From assembly GCA_028284285.1 (NCBI GenBank), contig JANQSA010000026.1:1-39570 (forward strand): a stretch of 39,570 bases of DNA. Direction: 5' to 3'. The translations under genes and the position numbers were made by a program. The first letter of the stretch is position 1. The number at the start of each line of letters is the position of its first letter. This DNA comes from Croceivirga sp. (GTDB lineage: Bacteria > Bacteroidota > Bacteroidia > Flavobacteriales > Flavobacteriaceae). Under the pieces are notes generated by a model that was not told the DNA's origin, made no database searches, and worked only from the letters and a program-made list of their open reading frames with translations. Positions 15,483 to 24,048 of the stretch are shown one piece after another.

Positions 15483-16097
15483 ATGATCAAAACATTTACG
15501 TATGACGAACTTTTGGAATTGCCCAGCCGGTATCGCGGGCGATTGCTCAACAAAGCCTCCGGCTTAAAACCGGCCAACCTCATTGGAACCCAGTCCAAAG
15601 CAGGTACTGTTAACCTCGCTGTTTTTAATTCTGTGGTGCATATCGGGGCGAATCCCCCCTACCTGGGTTTTATATTGCGACCCACTACGGTGGAACGGCA
15701 CACCTATGAAAACATTAAGGAAACCGGGGTGTATACCATCAATCAAATCACCACAGCTATCCACCAACAGGCACACCAAACGTCCGCTAAATATGACCGA
15801 AACATTTCCGAATTTGAGGCGGTTGGGTTAAAGGAGTACTATCATCATGATTTTGGGGCTCCTTTTGTAGCAGAAAGCCTTATTAAGATAGGACTGTGTT
15901 TTGAAGAGGAGCATTATATCAAATGTAATAACACCCGATTAGTTATTGGGAAAGTGGAACATCTGATCTTACCGGAAGCAGCTATCGCAGAGGATGGAGA
16001 TGTAATGCTGGAGCAATTGGATCCTGTAGCCATTGGAGGGTTGGATAGTTATTATTCGGTGGAGTTGTTGGGAAGGTATGCGTATGCCAAGCCTTGA
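15483..16097 (+). CDS. Flavin reductase family protein (FMN-binding)
   Basis: The 204-residue protein belongs to the flavin reductase-like/flavoredoxin split-barrel family. Typical features are the substrate/FMN loop region GTQSKAGTVNLAVFNSVVHIGANPP (positions about 35-59, conserved N-L-A-x-F and PP), TVERHTYENIKETGVYTIN and the middle TSAKYDR segment. It binds FMN and could reduce flavin with NAD(P)H or act on another substrate. ATG 15483 is preferred to the TTG six bases upstream. A second, decayed copy of its last part lies at 18152-18283, on the other side of the P-loop ATPase gene. The intact copy ends LLGRYAYAKP, the remnant LLGRYPYAKPN. Confidence 0.88.
   Translation: MIKTFTYDELLELPSRYRGRLLNKASGLKPANLIGTQSKAGTVNLAVFNSVVHIGANPPYLGFILRPTTVERHTYENIKETGVYTINQITTAIHQQAHQTSAKYDRNISEFEAVGLKEYYHHDFGAPFVAESLIKIGLCFEEEHYIKCNNTRLVIGKVEHLILPEAAIAEDGDVMLEQLDPVAIGGLDSYYSVELLGRYAYAKP
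16041..16093 (+). repeat. Flavin reductase 3'-end repeat, copy 1 (in intact gene)
   Basis: These 53 bases align without gaps to 18224-18276 with 43 identities counted by hand. Both encode the YYSxxLLGRYxYAKP ending. The two copies bracket the P-loop ATPase gene. Confidence 0.8.
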
Positions 16098-16137
16098 AAA
16101 GCTCTGTTTTATTAGCATTTTTTGTTGACGGAAATCG

Positions 16138-16153
16138 AGAACTAAATAGTTCT
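16138..16153. other. Inverted repeat between flavin reductase and ATPase stops
   Basis: AGAACTA-AA-TAGTTCT, a perfect 7-bp stem with a 2-base loop, 40 bases after the flavin reductase stop and 32 before the ATPase stop. It has no T-run on either side, so it is not a standard intrinsic terminator. It could still be a weak bidirectional pause site or insertion scar. Confidence 0.4.
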
Positions 16154-16185
16154 AAAGTATTCAGAATTGTCTAATGGATGAAATT

Positions 16186-17958
16186 CTATTTGTCATCGAG
16201 TCGATCAGTGTCCCCTTTTGACTTAGGAACAACAGAATTATCTCTTTTTGCAAATTTAACTCTCTCCTCAAAGCCATCTTCCACACTTAATTTTTCGTTC
16301 CTTGAAGGTTGAACTTTTTTGTCCGATATCCCCGTGTCGGCCTTATCTGGGTTAAGTAAGGAGCCACATTCGGTACATCGATATAATTTCTTTTCGAAAT
16401 TTCTATATTCCATTTTTTGACAATAAACCGTTCTACAACTTCTTACCTTTTTAGTAAGGAAAGCCTCCAGACTCATAGATGAGCATGCAACTCGTGCGAT
16501 TCGAATATCGGTGAATGCATACTCGGCATAGGTCCTACCATGGACCTCAATGGTGTTATTAACAATTGTAATTAGTCCTAAGGACTTAAGTTTTTCAAAA
16601 AAAGTCTCTAACTTCCTCTTTTCCTCGGTTTTTACAGTTTTTAAAACCTCTTCTATTATAAACGAGGCAGAGTTAATTTTTTTCAATCTCTGAATGTCCT
16701 TCAAACTCCCTTTAAGAAGCTCTAACGATTTTTCCTCACAAAAAATATCTATAGAATGATTTAAAACTACTCTTGATACATAGTTTAATTTTTTGTTGGC
16801 TTTATGTTGTTCTGATACTGCTCTTTTACAAATTCTAATTAAATCCCTTGGCGAATGTTCGGCAAATATGATACTTCTTCCCAAGTTTTTGCTTTTCTGA
16901 TCTGACTGCTCAGCCAAAACTCCAACTGACCAAATATTGATCTTTGAGGTAGTTATAGGAAGAATTTCGCTTTCAAATAATTTGGAAGCATCATCAATAT
17001 TCCCAGTACTAAACACCTTCAACCTCTTGTTGAGAAGCTCTTCCAATGAATTATGATCCCAAGTATACATAAAAGAATCTATCCTATCCGATCTCGCCAC
17101 CTTTGAACAGTATGGCATTAACTCATCCCAAAGGAAAAACTTAAACGCAATTCCCTTTTCTTCCAAAAGGGTTAAATCCTTTAGAATGGGAGATATGAAT
17201 CTGAACGAAGCCTTTTTATCATTACCTGTGAATTGCTGTTCATCAACCTTGTCAACAAGAATGTAAATCGTGTTGATCCCAACCTTTTTCAATAAACCCT
17301 TTAGATTAAGAAAGTTATTCTTGTGAGAAGATCTTAATTCTTTTTCAACTTTTATTTTTGACAAATCAAACTCAGCGCCAAAAATTTTTCCAATCATTTT
17401 TACCAATTCTCCTATCGGCCCTTTAAAGTTTTCCCAGAAATCTCCGAATTTATCACCTAGTGTTTTTAACGAATTAATTGCTTGATTTGGAAATGAAGAA
17501 GGAGTATTAAAAAGGTAAATCTTGCATAACTTAAAAATGTATTGTCTTTCTGAATTCTTGTAACTGTTCTGAAATAGATTATCAGGTGATTGATGGATTA
17601 TGTTCAAAAGGGAGAGCAACAATAGTCTGTTTATATATTCCAGGTGATAGGAAAGCGAAATCTCTTTGATAGATCCAAAACTAGTTAGATCATGATCCGT
17701 GTAATTAATAGTAAGCAAACTTCCATTATTGATTTCGGTTGCTCTCTTTTCAATCATTAGTCTACAAGCCGACTTCCCTCCACCTCTGGGAGCATATAAA
17801 ATAGACGATGTCGGTAAATCAGGGTCTCCCCATATATCTTCGAAATAGTCAGACTCTACGAAATACTTATCTAAATACTCTTCTTCTTTATCTGCATTGG
17901 TATATAGAAATGGATCTATTTCGAAACCAATATTTCTTATAAAACTCTTCAGAGACAT
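16186..17958 (-). CDS. P-loop ATPase, Sll1717-like, with C-terminal zinc ribbon
   Basis: The 590-residue protein starts with an FEIDPFLYTNADKEEE motif and YFVESDYFEDIWGDP. The Walker A loop is APRGGGKS (residues 56-63, Lys62) and the Walker B strand IYILVDKVDE (231-240, Asp236/Asp239). An LWDEL strand (277-281) and an Arg-rich RSDRIDSF (289-296) are candidates for sensor and arginine-finger elements. The pattern resembles the P-loop ATPase Sll1717 group of ORC/AAA-like ATPases. Cys508, Cys513, Cys528 and Cys531 form a zinc-ribbon-like module, followed by a charged 60-residue tail. The gene is visibly more A/T-rich than its neighbours and stands alone. It lies between a flavin reductase and its decayed duplicate, which suggests horizontal gain. 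A defence role is a guess; the substrate is unknown. Confidence 0.8.
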   Translation of the reverse strand: MSLKSFIRNIGFEIDPFLYTNADKEEEYLDKYFVESDYFEDIWGDPDLPTSSILYAPRGGGKSACRLMIEKRATEINNGSLLTINYTDHDLTSFGSIKEISLSYHLEYINRLLLLSLLNIIHQSPDNLFQNSYKNSERQYIFKLCKIYLFNTPSSFPNQAINSLKTLGDKFGDFWENFKGPIGELVKMIGKIFGAEFDLSKIKVEKELRSSHKNNFLNLKGLLKKVGINTIYILVDKVDEQQFTGNDKKASFRFISPILKDLTLLEEKGIAFKFFLWDELMPYCSKVARSDRIDSFMYTWDHNSLEELLNKRLKVFSTGNIDDASKLFESEILPITTSKINIWSVGVLAEQSDQKSKNLGRSIIFAEHSPRDLIRICKRAVSEQHKANKKLNYVSRVVLNHSIDIFCEEKSLELLKGSLKDIQRLKKINSASFIIEEVLKTVKTEEKRKLETFFEKLKSLGLITIVNNTIEVHGRTYAEYAFTDIRIARVACSSMSLEAFLTKKVRSCRTVYCQKMEYRNFEKKLYRCTECGSLLNPDKADTGISDKKVQPSRNEKLSVEDGFEERVKFAKRDNSVVPKSKGDTDRLDDK

Positions 17959-18033
17959 AAAAACTAAAAACTGTTTATTCGTTAAAAGGTGAAGCTACTA
18001 ACTAAAGATTCTTTTTTGAAAATATAGTATTTT

Positions 18034-18052
18034 GATCTAATAAATTTAGATC
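18034..18052. promoter_or_regulatory. Inverted repeat upstream of the ATPase, candidate operator
   Basis: GATCTAA-TAAAT-TTAGATC is a perfect 7-bp stem around a 5-base centre. It lies 75 bases upstream of the ATPase ATG, just upstream of the near-consensus -7 box. Placement fits a repressor or autoregulatory site, though no binding protein is known. Confidence 0.35.
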
Positions 18053-18151
18053 GACCACACTATTTTTCACTTAGACTTCCGCTTTTAAACAAAAGTCGGA
18101 TTTTCCTTTGCTTAGCATCCTAATTAGATATTCCCTAGTTTACGATATGTG

Positions 18152-18283
18152 TTAAAAATTGAAGCCGTTTTGCTTAGGGTTGGACGTTACTTAGAACAAT
18201 TGAATATAATTGCAGTTGGGAAACTGAATAGTTATTATTCGGCGGCGTTGCTAGGAAGGTATCCCTATGCAAAACCGAATTAA
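18152..18283 (+). pseudogene. Decayed 3' remnant of a second flavin reductase
   Basis: Read in frame from TTA 18152 to TAA 18281-18283 this gives about 43 codons without a start. The later part reads LEQLNIIAVGKLNSYYSAAL then LGRYPYAKPN. The intact flavin reductase at 15483-16097 ends LEQLDPVAIGGLDSYYSVEL then LGRYAYAKP. The last 53 coding bases align with 43 identities. Upstream of LEQL the similarity fades and seems to need a one-base shift, so the fragment is broken and truncated. The level of divergence argues for an old paralogue, not a recent target-site duplication. Everything 5' to this is absent or unrecognisable. Confidence 0.75.
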
Positions 18284-18304
18284 AATGGATGTTTTGTTTC
18301 TTCT

Positions 18305-20353
18305 TTACTCCAGAATCTCTACAAACAAATCGGGTCTCGCACTGGATCGTTTTAAGTTTTCTCGTTTGAACCATGAAGAAATACTCACCCGTTGTCCCAA
18401 AGGATTCTCATAGATAAAATGCGGATATCCTTTGAGCTGTTGCTCTACCACGGAATTGGACAGGATATCATAAAAAACCGCTTTTCTTTGATGCTGTGAG
18501 TTTTCATCAATAGGCCAATCAGGATCGTTGTCCGTTCCTAGTACAGTGGATCCGTCATTGGTTAAACCTATTGGCAAAAAGGGACGATCAAAACTCCCCA
18601 GTAAAGTAAAATCATTTGCATTCAGCAGATTACGATTAGTTGTGCTTAAAATGATATCCGCGTTAGGATTAAAAAACAGTGTTTTTTCAAAATTTTTCCA
18701 GGTTACCGTATTTGCACCCCCCGTATCACTAATGTCTCCATTGGAATCAATAGTAAAGGTGAATGAATCAGTACTGAACTCATGTCCGACCAATATGTTG
18801 TTGTTTTCCAACTTCAAGAGTTGAAAACGTCCGCTGTTTACGGTATTCGAGCTAAGCTGAATCGCAGAAATCTGCGTAAGCACATCATTAGAACGCGAAA
18901 AGGCATACAAGTTTTCATCATCGGTAATAACCCAAATATCATTTCCGACATGGTCAAAATCATTTATACTCAAGAAGTTTTGGGTGCGTAACGTGTACTT
19001 GTAATTCATAGTTAGCGCATCGTAGACTCGGATTTCACTTCCGACGGAAAGCATGAGTTCCTTTCCTGATGGTGAAATAATGACCTTCATAAATCCTTCT
19101 GAGGAGGTGTTGGGTGGGGTATCGGATAGAATGAACGAATTGGTGACGTAGTTGAATTTGGTAATGTTTTGCAAATTGCTTTCACTTAAATTACCGAAAA
19201 AGTAGAGCGCGGTTTCCTCAGGGTCCACAGCCAATAACCGAATGAATTCCATACTTATTAGTCCGGTCCGGTTAAAACTGATTTCCTGGGCGCCTGCACC
19301 TGCTAAAGCACTACCATTTCTATTTCCAAAAATGTTTACGGCCCTGATCGCGTAAACCGGATTGCTCACGAAGGGAGGGTCCGAATCGGTAAAGCTGGTG
19401 AGGTTAACATCTTCAATTTCTGTAATAACTTCCTCCTGAAAACCCGCACCTGAACCACCCAGATAATTCCGCACAACTATTTCATAGTGCGAAAAATAAA
19501 AACCCTGATATGCGGACCAGGTTAAGTCAATTTGATCAGCTGAAACCACTGGGGGTTGTAAATCTACCAGAGGCACTTCAATGTCATCGGTAAGTACAGA
19601 AACCAGTTCACTTTCGGATAGTTGCCCTTGATCGGTATACAACCTAAAGAAATAGCAGAGTTCTTCAATGGGTTCCGGATCTTCATCAATAAAGAAATCG
19701 GTCTCCTGAGTCGTAATGGTTTGGATCAACTGTGCATCGGATTTGTTGCAACTGTTGGAAGCCCTGTATATTTCGTAACGGTCAAACGTATTAAAGCCTT
19801 GATATGCCCGCCAACTCAAACGTATTTTATCCAGTTCCGAGGATACAAAGTCGCGGTTAAAGGTAAAGGAGTAGTTATCCACATCCGCCGGGGGACTGTA
19901 AGGCCTTGCCGTAAACGTAAAGAGCTCTAATGTGCCGTCTTCATCAAAATCTATCTCTGCACTAAACACAAATCTGTTACTGGTTAACTCAACAACGGTA
20001 AGCGTCTCACTTTGGCCAAAGGCGTTGTTTAGGGTCAGTATTCCATTCTCCAACGACCACTGCAGAACATTGATGTCCGGAACGCATTCAAAATTATCCG
20101 TTATCAGGTACTCAGTATAAGTGCCATTACCGTTGTAGATGAAGAAATCTCTACCACATTCGGGATTGTTTTCAGGGATGTCCACTACTTCGCCCTCGAG
20201 TTCCCCTTGAAAGATAGCCCATGTCCCAATCAATAATGCGGCATCTGCATTGGTATCCCGATTCTTTAAAGGCGGATCGTCATCGTCTGAACATCCCGTT
20301 AGTAATAGGAAAATAAAAAGGAAAACACAATGGTGAAAAAGACGATTTTGCAT
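18305..20353 (-). CDS. Large surface lipoprotein: lipocalin-like, FN3-like and propeller-like regions
   Basis: The 682-residue protein has a lipoprotein signal with lipobox LLTGC (Cys21), followed by SDDDD, the acidic pattern of Bacteroidota surface-exported lipoproteins. Residues about 38-150 resemble a lipocalin-like domain (LIGTWAIFQGELEGE ... NGNGTYTEY). Residues about 160-260 and 262-350 look like two fibronectin type III-like repeats, each with a LSW/LTWxAYQGF and xxYEI strand pair. The last 320 or so residues have repeated short strands (YVYDALTMNYKYTLRT-like) suggesting a beta-propeller. No enzymatic residues are evident, and binding or adhesion is plausible. It lies 200 bases after mfd on the same strand and ends 21 bases from the flavin reductase remnant. 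Confidence 0.8.
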   Translation of the reverse strand: MQNRLFHHCVFLFIFLLLTGCSDDDDPPLKNRDTNADAALLIGTWAIFQGELEGEVVDIPENNPECGRDFFIYNGNGTYTEYLITDNFECVPDINVLQWSLENGILTLNNAFGQSETLTVVELTSNRFVFSAEIDFDEDGTLELFTFTARPYSPPADVDNYSFTFNRDFVSSELDKIRLSWRAYQGFNTFDRYEIYRASNSCNKSDAQLIQTITTQETDFFIDEDPEPIEELCYFFRLYTDQGQLSESELVSVLTDDIEVPLVDLQPPVVSADQIDLTWSAYQGFYFSHYEIVVRNYLGGSGAGFQEEVITEIEDVNLTSFTDSDPPFVSNPVYAIRAVNIFGNRNGSALAGAGAQEISFNRTGLISMEFIRLLAVDPEETALYFFGNLSESNLQNITKFNYVTNSFILSDTPPNTSSEGFMKVIISPSGKELMLSVGSEIRVYDALTMNYKYTLRTQNFLSINDFDHVGNDIWVITDDENLYAFSRSNDVLTQISAIQLSSNTVNSGRFQLLKLENNNILVGHEFSTDSFTFTIDSNGDISDTGGANTVTWKNFEKTLFFNPNADIILSTTNRNLLNANDFTLLGSFDRPFLPIGLTNDGSTVLGTDNDPDWPIDENSQHQRKAVFYDILSNSVVEQQLKGYPHFIYENPLGQRVSISSWFKRENLKRSSARPDLFVEILE

Positions 20354-20427
20354 TAATGAAGTTGAGTAGGTTTACTTGTGGTATTTAAAGAAACGAATTT
20401 ATCGGTTTTAAAAGGATAAATGTTAAA

Positions 20428-20441
20428 AAACCAGATGGTTT
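20428..20441 (-). terminator. Weak hairpin downstream of mfd
   Basis: On the minus strand AAACCA/TGGTTT forms a 6-bp stem with a 2-base loop, followed by Ts. It is about 110 bases beyond the mfd stop. The loop is tighter than usual, so this may not act as a terminator. Confidence 0.25.
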
Positions 20442-20553
20442 GCCTTTAAAAATGTGATTAGTGGCGTCCGTACAAGATCAGCATCGGACAGTACCCAGGA
20501 AATCCAATGAAACACATTCTTATTTCGAAGTCTACGGTAACCAAATACATTCA

Positions 20554-23500
20554 TTACGAGGCTATTTTGCTATTTTGATGTAGTGGCTTCAACACTTTTA
20601 ATGCTTTTTCAACATCGGTAATTCCCTCAAAAACCAATAGCAATCGCAACCCGTTCCGGGTTTGTTTTTCCTTCAATTGGCAATGTTTCGGATGTGCTTG
20701 TACATACTGCAGGATTTGGGTAAACGTATCCGTTTGGTAAAAGTCGGATTGCTGGTCGGCGATAAAATAGCCCAACAATTTACTTTTTTTTAGTACCACC
20801 CTTTCCAGGCCAATGTTTGTGGCTATCCATTTGATGCGTACAGAGTTCAATAGATCCACCGCAGGTTGCGGTAAAGGACCAAAACGGTCTACCAACTGGG
20901 CTTCAAATTTCCGGAGTCCCTCTTCCTCTTGTACTTCATTTAATTGGGTATATAAGTTGAGTCGTTCCGTGATATTGTTGATGTAATCATCCGGGAAGAG
21001 CAGTTCAAAATCGGTATCCAACTGGGTGTCTTTTACAAAAGCCTTTTCTTTTTCGCCTTCCACTTCCTCATACAATTCCTTGAACTCATTTTCCTTGAGT
21101 TCTTCTATAGCTTCGGAAAGTATTTTTTGGTAAGTTTCAAACCCAATTTCATTAATAAAGCCGCTCTGTTCACCGCCCAACAGGTCTCCAGCTCCCCGGA
21201 TTTCCAAATCTTTCATGGCAATGTTAAAACCACTACCCAGTTCCGTAAATTGTTCCAGAGCCTGGATACGTTTTCGGGCATCGGGGGTCATTACTTCATA
21301 AGGTGGAGTGATGAAGAAGCAAAACGCCTTTTTATTGCTTCGGCCTACCCGGCCTCGCATTTGGTGGAGGTCGCTCAATCCAAAATTATGGGCGTTGTGG
21401 ATAAAAATAGTATTGGCATTGGTTACGTCCAATCCGCTTTCAATAATAGTAGTAGATACCAATACATCAAATTCCCCATTCATAAAAGCCAGCATTAACT
21501 CCTCCAATTTTTTGCCTTCCAGTTGCCCGTGACCAATGCCAATTTTGGCATCGGGAACCAAACGTTGAAGCATACCGGCCACTTCCTTGATGTTCTCAAT
21601 ACGGTTATGGACAAAAAAGACCTGTCCGCCCCGCTGGATTTCATACGAAACGGCATCACGGATAATTTCTTCATTCAACCGGATTACACGGCTTTCGATG
21701 GGGTAACGGTTGGGCGGAGGGGTATTAATGATGGAGAGGTCCCGTGCCGCCATCAGGCTAAATTGGAGTGTTCTTGGAATAGGGGTAGCTGTAAGCGTAA
21801 GGACATCTACATTTTCTTTTATGGATTTTAGTTTATCTTTTACCCCCACTCCAAATTTTTGTTCTTCATCCACGATAAGCAATCCCAGGTCCTTGAATTG
21901 TACATTTTTATTGACCAGCTGATGAGTGCCAATAATAATATCGATCTTACCGGAGGCCAGTTGCTCCAGGATATCCCTTTTTTCCTTTGCAGTCCGGAAA
22001 CGGTTAAGATAATCCACGCTTACCGGCAGGTCTTCCAGCCGCTTTTTAAAGGTGTTGTTATGCTGAAAAGCCAGTATGGTAGTGGGCACCAGAATGGCCA
22101 CCTGTTTGCCATTGTCTACCGCTTTAAAAGCGGCCCGGATGGCCACTTCGGTTTTCCCAAAGCCTACGTCCCCACAGATGAGCCGATCCATGGGGCGTTC
22201 GCTTTCCATATCTTTTTTGATGTCGTTCGTAGCTTTGGCCTGGTCGGGAGTATCCTCATACAAAAATGAGGCTTCCAGTTCATGTTGCAGGTAACTGTCC
22301 GGGGTGTATTGGTGTCCCTTTTCCAGGCGACGTTTGGCATACACTTTGATCAGGTCAAAGGCAATTTTCTTGACCCGCGTTTTCGTTTTTTGCTTTAATT
22401 TTTTCCAGGCGGCAGAACCTAATTTATAGATCCTGGGCTCCTTGCCATCTTTACCATTGTATTTTGAGATTTTGTGTAGGGAATGGATGCTTACATAGAG
22501 AATATCCCGATCGCCGTACACCAGCTTTATTGCTTCCTGTTGCCTGCCTTCTACCTCTATTTTTTGCAACCCTCCGAATTTGCCAATGCCGTGATCTATA
22601 TGCGTAACATAATCCCCGATCTCCAGTTTGGTCAATTCCTTTAAGGTAATGGCCTGCTTTTTGGCATAGCCATTTTTCAGATGAAATTTATGATACCGTT
22701 CAAAGATCTGATGGTCCGTGTAGCAAACCAATTTTAGATCATGAGCCACAAAACCCTGGAAGAGGGGAAAAACCATAGTGTGATACCCAATGGCATCGTT
22801 ACTATCATCATCGTCACCCAAAATGACAGTTTGGATGATATCTTTCAGACGTTTGGCCTGTTGCTCCGTAGCACAACAAATCACATTTTGGTAGCCTACA
22901 TCGTGTTTTTGATGGAGGTCTTCCACCAACAATTCAAATTTTTTGTTGAATGCCGGTTGTGGTGCAGTATTGAATGTTATTTCATGTGTTATGGGGAGGG
23001 CTTTCCCCCTTTCCAATGCTACCCTGGAAAACTCCGTTAACTGCTTTTTTAAGATGACGGAATTCACAAACAATTCTTCCGGTTGGGCATGCTTGATCTC
23101 TGAACTAAGGCTTTTAAAGCTTTCTTTCGCTTTTTCAAACAGGGCGTCAATACGATGAAAAGCCAAATCCAAATTCCGGGTGAAAATGATGGTTTTTGGA
23201 GAAATATATTTTGTAAAACTCTCCCGGGATTCCTGCAGAAATTTGTTTTCCACATTCGGGATTACAGTGATCTTTTTTACCTGGTCTGTAGACAATTGGG
23301 TCTCTACATCAAAAGTTCGGATACTGTCTACTTCGTCTCCAAAAAAATCGATGCGATACGGCTCATCATGAGAAAAGGAAAAGACATCAACAATTCCGCC
23401 TCGTACCGAAAACTCTCCGGGTTCGGTAACGAAATCCACACGTTGAAATTCATATTCAAAAAGTACCTCATTCAGAAAATCCAGGGATAAGGTATCTCCG

Positions 23501-23940
23501 GATTGTATTTTGAGTGTGTTTTTGTTCAGCTCTTTTCGGGTGACCACCTTTTCGAACAAAGCGTCGGGGTAGGTAACAATGATGGCCGGTTTTTTTCGGG
23601 AATTGATACGGTTGAGCACTTCGGCACGGAGCAATACATTGGCATTGTCCGTTTCTTCAATTTGATAGGGCCTGCGATAGCTGCCGGGATAGAACAGCAC
23701 ATCCTTGTCTCCTAAAAGCTGCTCTAGATCATTAAGAATATAGGCTGCCTCTTCCTTATCATCCAGCAAAAGCAAAAAAGGGCGGTCCGTGGATTTGAAC
23801 ACTTCGGAAAGTACAAAGGAAAGGGAGGATCCTACCAGTCCATTAAGTTGAAGATTGCCTTGTTCCTGAGCAATAGCCTCCTGCAGTTTCCGGACTTGCG
23901 GAGACTGTGCAAACAATTGCGTAATGGACGATTTGGTCAA
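20554..23940 (-). CDS. mfd: Transcription-repair coupling factor
   Basis: The 1128-residue Mfd displaces RNA polymerase stalled at DNA lesions and recruits UvrA for nucleotide excision repair. The order of domains is as expected. A UvrB-like N-terminal region (about 1-380) comes first. The RNA-polymerase-interacting CarD-like domain lies around 440-510 (DYVTHIDHGIGKFGGLQ). The superfamily 2 helicase core carries GDVGFGKTEVAIRAAFK (Walker A), DEEQKFG (motif II) and QMRGRVGRSNKKAF (motif VI). The C-terminal TRCF domain begins near 965. The start is TTG 23940, supported by a -7 box 16 bases upstream. No in-frame ATG lies further upstream before the promoter. The repair operon follows directly on the upstream side. 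Confidence 0.98.
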   Translation of the reverse strand: MTKSSITQLFAQSPQVRKLQEAIAQEQGNLQLNGLVGSSLSFVLSEVFKSTDRPFLLLLDDKEEAAYILNDLEQLLGDKDVLFYPGSYRRPYQIEETDNANVLLRAEVLNRINSRKKPAIIVTYPDALFEKVVTRKELNKNTLKIQSGDTLSLDFLNEVLFEYEFQRVDFVTEPGEFSVRGGIVDVFSFSHDEPYRIDFFGDEVDSIRTFDVETQLSTDQVKKITVIPNVENKFLQESRESFTKYISPKTIIFTRNLDLAFHRIDALFEKAKESFKSLSSEIKHAQPEELFVNSVILKKQLTEFSRVALERGKALPITHEITFNTAPQPAFNKKFELLVEDLHQKHDVGYQNVICCATEQQAKRLKDIIQTVILGDDDDSNDAIGYHTMVFPLFQGFVAHDLKLVCYTDHQIFERYHKFHLKNGYAKKQAITLKELTKLEIGDYVTHIDHGIGKFGGLQKIEVEGRQQEAIKLVYGDRDILYVSIHSLHKISKYNGKDGKEPRIYKLGSAAWKKLKQKTKTRVKKIAFDLIKVYAKRRLEKGHQYTPDSYLQHELEASFLYEDTPDQAKATNDIKKDMESERPMDRLICGDVGFGKTEVAIRAAFKAVDNGKQVAILVPTTILAFQHNNTFKKRLEDLPVSVDYLNRFRTAKEKRDILEQLASGKIDIIIGTHQLVNKNVQFKDLGLLIVDEEQKFGVGVKDKLKSIKENVDVLTLTATPIPRTLQFSLMAARDLSIINTPPPNRYPIESRVIRLNEEIIRDAVSYEIQRGGQVFFVHNRIENIKEVAGMLQRLVPDAKIGIGHGQLEGKKLEELMLAFMNGEFDVLVSTTIIESGLDVTNANTIFIHNAHNFGLSDLHQMRGRVGRSNKKAFCFFITPPYEVMTPDARKRIQALEQFTELGSGFNIAMKDLEIRGAGDLLGGEQSGFINEIGFETYQKILSEAIEELKENEFKELYEEVEGEKEKAFVKDTQLDTDFELLFPDDYINNITERLNLYTQLNEVQEEEGLRKFEAQLVDRFGPLPQPAVDLLNSVRIKWIATNIGLERVVLKKSKLLGYFIADQQSDFYQTDTFTQILQYVQAHPKHCQLKEKQTRNGLRLLLVFEGITDVEKALKVLKPLHQNSKIAS

Positions 23941-23956
23941 TCCAAAAAATTTGAGG

Positions 23957-23964
23957 CAAAAGTA
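23957..23964 (-). promoter_or_regulatory. -7 promoter box of mfd
   Basis: Minus-strand TACTTTTG matches TAnnTTTG. About 20 bases further upstream is TTTC, close to the TTTG -33 element. The position forces a start at or after 23940 and supports the TTG start of mfd. Confidence 0.5.
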
Positions 23965-24048
23965 AATGAATTTGTCATTCCAGAGAAAGCGTGAATCTGG
24001 TAAATCAAGGTTAAAATGTAGATTCCTGACTACCTAGGAAGGACCAAC

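Larger units (their letters stand above)
17959..18304. other. 346-base non-coding stretch upstream of the P-loop ATPase
   Basis: The first part (17959-18151) is very A/T-rich and should hold the ATPase promoter. A minus-strand TATATTTT (18023-18030) approaches the TAnnTTTG consensus but is not exact. It contains the inverted repeat at 18034-18052 and an imperfect one at about 18080-18101. The second part is the flavin reductase remnant described separately. I see no RNA gene or intact ORF. Confidence 0.5.

Noticed and set aside
16138-16153. Intrinsic terminator between flavin reductase and ATPase
   Set aside because: The 7-bp stem lacks a T-run on both strands; it was kept only as an inverted repeat.
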